Below are positions 61,269-64,000 of a stretch of DNA of 64,000 nucleotides, piece after piece. Position numbers and translations under genes: made by a program. The stretch is from Holophaga sp. (lineage in GTDB: Bacteria > Acidobacteriota > Holophagae > Holophagales > Holophagaceae), in contig JADKBC010000016.1 in assembly GCA_016715205.1 (NCBI GenBank), forward strand, positions 32,883 to 96,882. Reading direction: 5' to 3'. A model generated the notes under the pieces. The model made no database searches and had not been told where the DNA came from. It saw nothing but the letters and a program-made list of their open reading frames with translations. The first letter of the stretch is position 1. Every line of letters starts with the position of its first letter.

Positions 61269-62858
61269 TCAGAGTTTGGTGGCGATGGTCTTCCCTTCCT
61301 GGGCCCGTTCGGCCAGGACTTTCTTCTTCATCAACTGTTCCGCTTCCGTGAAAACCTCCAGGGCCTTTTGCACCTGAGGATCCTTGCCGCAGATGTAGCG
61401 ACGACCAGCTTCAACGCCGTAGGCCACGTTCTGGAGCTCGAAGGCGATCTGGTCCCGCATCTCGATCTGGTTCTGGGCGTCGTTCCATTCCGCATCCGTG
61501 ATGGGCACCTTCTGGGCAGCGGCCCATTCGCGGAACCGGCCCATCAGGGCATCATCCGCCACCTGATTGGCCTTGATGCCGTGGGTTTCCTTTTCGGCCA
61601 CCGCGAATTTAAAGAAGGGTGAAAAGCGGAAGCGGAGCGTCGCCACGAAGTTGGTGAGCTTGGAGGTGTCCACACTGTAATCGGGGGTGATGCCGCCGCC
61701 GCCGTAGACCTTGCGGCCCAGGAAGGTCTTGTACTCGGGACCCTTGGGTTCTGCGTCCTTGCCCTCTTCCGGCAAGAGGTAGTCGTCCAACCCATGCTGG
61801 TAATCCCGCTGAATGCAGCGGCCCGAGGGCGTGTAATACCGGGCCGTGGTGAGCGCCAGGCCACGCACGCGACCAATGGAGAGCACCACCTGTACCAGCC
61901 CCTTACCCCAACTGGTTTGGCCGATGACCAACCCACGATCATGATCCTGGATGGCACCTGCCACGATCTCTGAAGCCGAAGCCGAACCACGATTGATGAG
62001 CACAGTGAGCGGGAAGGGGTCCAGGGCGGAGCCCTTGGGCGTGCGGGTCTCACTCACCAGCACCCCGTCACGCCCGCGCTGGCTCACGATGATTTCATCG
62101 GGACCCAGCAGTTGGCGGCAGATTCCCACGGCTGCATCCACCATGCCGCCGGGATTGTCGCGCAGATCGAGAATGAGTTCCTTCATGCCCTGCTTCTTGA
62201 GAGACGCCACGGCCTTTTCAAATTCTTCCGAGGTGGTTTCGCCGAAATCCTTCACGTTGATGAAGCCCGTGGTGGCCGTGAGCATGAAGCTGTAGTACAC
62301 GCTGTTGGAAGGAATTTCCGCGCGGGTGAGGCTGATGCGGAGGAGATCGGGGGAACCGGCCCGTTGGATCGCCACCTCCACCACCGTGCCTTTGTCACCG
62401 CGCAGCTTTTGCACGGCTTGGTTGCTGGTCCAACCTTCGGTCACCTTGCCGTCGATCTCTCGAATGTAATCGCCGGGCCGGATGCCCACCTTTTCGGATG
62501 GCCCGCCGCGCACGGTACTGATCACCACGATGCCATCGGGCTGCTGCTGGATGATGGAGCCGATGCCGAAGAAGGTGCCGCGCTGCTCATCCCGCATCAT
62601 GCGGAATTCACTTTCGTCCATGTAGTTGGAATGGGGATCCAGCGTGTGCAGCATGCCCTGAATGGCGGAATGGGTGATCTGCTTGGGCGTGGGCGGTTCC
62701 ACGCTTTCCTTCTGCACCAGCCCCATGACCTCCGTGAGCACATCCAGCTTCCGCTGCTTGGCCCGCTCATCGCCGCTGCGCCCCGCCAGCGGGGCATAAA
62801 TGACGGCGGTCCCCAGGGCCAACGTCCACATCCAATGTCTGCCAACCCAGCGCGCCAT
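61269..62858 (-). CDS. C-terminal processing protease (S41 family)
   Basis: 529 aa. N-terminal membrane anchor/signal (WMWTLALGTAVIYAPLAG), helical N-domain, PDZ (about 110-190: GIVVISTVRGGPSEKVGIRPGDYI), and a catalytic core with Ser in NRGSASASEIVAGA and Lys in TSWGKGLVQ. The S41 CtpA/Prc group processes periplasmic or outer-membrane proteins. Start 62858 has AGGGA upstream; a longer frame to 63029 lacks a ribosome site. Confidence 0.9.
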   Translation of the reverse strand: MARWVGRHWMWTLALGTAVIYAPLAGRSGDERAKQRKLDVLTEVMGLVQKESVEPPTPKQITHSAIQGMLHTLDPHSNYMDESEFRMMRDEQRGTFFGIGSIIQQQPDGIVVISTVRGGPSEKVGIRPGDYIREIDGKVTEGWTSNQAVQKLRGDKGTVVEVAIQRAGSPDLLRISLTRAEIPSNSVYYSFMLTATTGFINVKDFGETTSEEFEKAVASLKKQGMKELILDLRDNPGGMVDAAVGICRQLLGPDEIIVSQRGRDGVLVSETRTPKGSALDPFPLTVLINRGSASASEIVAGAIQDHDRGLVIGQTSWGKGLVQVVLSIGRVRGLALTTARYYTPSGRCIQRDYQHGLDDYLLPEEGKDAEPKGPEYKTFLGRKVYGGGGITPDYSVDTSKLTNFVATLRFRFSPFFKFAVAEKETHGIKANQVADDALMGRFREWAAAQKVPITDAEWNDAQNQIEMRDQIAFELQNVAYGVEAGRRYICGKDPQVQKALEVFTEAEQLMKKKVLAERAQEGKTIATKL

Positions 62859-62916
62859 GGTTTTCCCTGTTCCGTCCTGCACTTTGGATGATGCCACCGC
62901 CGCTCCCGCGCCAGGA

Positions 62917-63531
62917 CTAATTGAAGGTCTGAAGAATTTGCCGCGCGGTGCTTTCCATGCGCGCCCGCCTTGCCCGTTCGGCCAGCACGATGGCTTCCAT
63001 GCCTCGATACGCGGTTTCCTGATCGTCATTTACCACCAGGTGATCGTAATGGAAGGCCTGTTCCATCTCGTGGCGGGCGTGGGCCATGCGCAGGGCGATC
63101 TGCGCGTCATCCGTATCGCCCCGTCCCCGCAGACGCTGGGCCAGCACCTGGGCGGATGGGGGCAGCAGGAAGATCATCACGGCCTCGGGTAAGGCCTTTT
63201 TCACATTCATGGCGCCCACGGTTTCGATGTCCAGGAGGATATCCACACCCTGGGCCAGCTGCTCGCGCAGCCAGGCCTTGCCGGTGCCATAGCGGTTGGC
63301 GTAGACCTGCACCCATTCCAGCAGACCCTCTTCGGCGATCATCTGGTCGAAGGTGGCATCGTCCACAAAGAAATACTCCCGACCATGCACTTCCCCTGGG
63401 CGGGGTGGGCGGGTGGTGAAGGAGATGGAAAAGATCAGGCCTGGGGTTTCGGCCACCAGGCGCTTGGCCAGGGTGGATTTCCCGGCCCCGGAGGGGGCCG
63501 AAAGCACAAAAATGGATCCGGTCTGAGGCAA
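62917..63531 (-). CDS. gmk: Guanylate kinase
   Basis: 204 aa. P-loop SAPSGAGKST, SFTTRPPRPGEVHGREYFFV and LLDIETVGAMNVK show guanylate kinase, which makes GDP from GMP. TTG 63531 has GGGAG 5 nt upstream; the frame further upstream crosses the divergent tmRNA and is not coding. Confidence 0.94.
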   Translation of the reverse strand: MPQTGSIFVLSAPSGAGKSTLAKRLVAETPGLIFSISFTTRPPRPGEVHGREYFFVDDATFDQMIAEEGLLEWVQVYANRYGTGKAWLREQLAQGVDILLDIETVGAMNVKKALPEAVMIFLLPPSAQVLAQRLRGRGDTDDAQIALRMAHARHEMEQAFHYDHLVVNDDQETAYRGMEAIVLAERARRARMESTARQILQTFN

Positions 63532-63561
63532 GGCAACTCCCAGCCACCATCTTACTTCGCT

Positions 63562-63567
63562 TATACT
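63562..63567 (+). promoter_or_regulatory. -10 element (TATACT) of ssrA
   Basis: TATACT, 45 bp before the mature tmRNA 5' end; no good -35 seen. A GGGCC/GGCCC hairpin follows in the leader (about 63583-63599), which may help 5' processing. Confidence 0.45.
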
Positions 63568-63612
63568 CAACCTCCCACTGATGGGCCTCGCGGGGCCCAG
63601 AAAGGGAACCTT

Positions 63613-64000
63613 GGGGGTGACCGGTTTCGACAGGTTGACGCTGGGGTGCGGAGTGCAGGCGGGGGTTGATCGGTGGGCCCCCATATCAAGCCGATCAAAA
63701 CAAAACTGCCAACGATAACTTCGAACTGGCCCTCGCCGCCTAACCGGGCGGATGAGCGAGTCCCCGTGATCTTCCGGTAGCGGGCTCGTAAAACCTTCCA
63801 ATGGGTGGCTTCGGCCTGCCGGAGGGGGGAACGGAATGGGATGCCGCAGTGCCTCCGGGCGGTGTCTGAGACAAGGGGGCAAGTCCTCGATCAGGGTTGT
63901 CCGAACTCCCCTGCAGAGGTCACGCAAAACGGACCAAGCCTGTGGATGAGCTTCCACATCACGCTTCTTGGACGCGGGTTCAACTCCCGCCACCTCCACC
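63613..64000 (+). ncRNA. ssrA: Transfer-messenger RNA
   Basis: The 5' end GGGGGTGACCGGTTTCGACAGG and the 3' end GGGTTCAACTCCCGCCACCTCCACC are the acceptor and T-arm parts of one-piece tmRNA; GGGGGTG pairs with CACCTCC. The tag frame at 63708-63743 reads ANDNFELALAA and stops with TAA. The CCA end is cut by the window edge. It rescues stalled ribosomes with SmpB and marks the peptide for proteolysis. Confidence 0.96.

Noticed and set aside
63532..63999. Upstream extension of the gmk frame
   Set aside because: Crosses the tmRNA gene; guanylate kinase homology starts at 63531.

Overview
The window is about 64 kb of roughly 60% GC bacterial chromosome. It is gene-dense, with no mobile element, CRISPR array or rRNA. 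The cell is Gram-negative: there is an outer-membrane porin ending in a C-terminal Phe, two SurA/PpiC-type chaperones, an EnvC-like division factor and a type IV pilus motor. Clostridial-type D-ornithine fermentation genes sit beside a cytochrome bd oxidase, many secreted peptidases and c-di-GMP enzymes. This mix fits Acidobacteriota, probably class Holophagae (Holophaga/Geothrix relatives). That assignment is inference from gene content only.

Layout. 1-10 kb: tail of an aldo/keto reductase, a DinG-type helicase, a lytic transglycosylase, an HPt protein, a GGDEF/EAL protein, a membrane protein overlapping an EnvC-like factor, an EamA-like permease and ftsE. 10-21.3 kb: a divergently placed XRE-cupin regulator with paired palindromic operators, then the ornithine operon ord-ortA-ortB-oraS-oraE-(MutL/GlmL-like)-orr-(FucI-fold protein)-alr. 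It turns L-ornithine into acetyl-CoA plus D-alanine, and alr can convert the D-alanine. 21.3-27.3 kb: engB, a MocR regulator, ilvE, a secreted Lys/Ala/Glu/Pro repeat protein with cysteine modules and a sigma-54-like promoter, and a sigma-54 response regulator. 27.3-36.2 kb: xseB-ispA-dxs, secreted unknowns, YhaM-type nuclease, S4 protein and two PpiC/SurA chaperones. 36.3-41.7 kb: bioF-bioD-bioA, porin, rsmI. 41.7-46.4 kb: cydAB (cydB frameshifted; the cydA/cydB junction is duplicated), MscS channel, diguanylate cyclase. 46.4-52.8 kb: a large helical unknown protein and pilB-pilT-pilC. 52.8-64 kb: M28, S9 and S41 peptidases, rsmB-like gene, hslO, a DUF374 acyltransferase, queC-queF, a cupin, folK, gmk and tmRNA.

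Points most worth following: the unassigned FucI-fold protein inside the ornithine operon; the secreted Cys-module repeat protein with its sigma-54-like promoter; the cydA/cydB junction duplication and cydB frameshift; and a recurrent -10 hexamer placed 6-7 nt before the ATG of six genes, which suggests leaderless transcripts.
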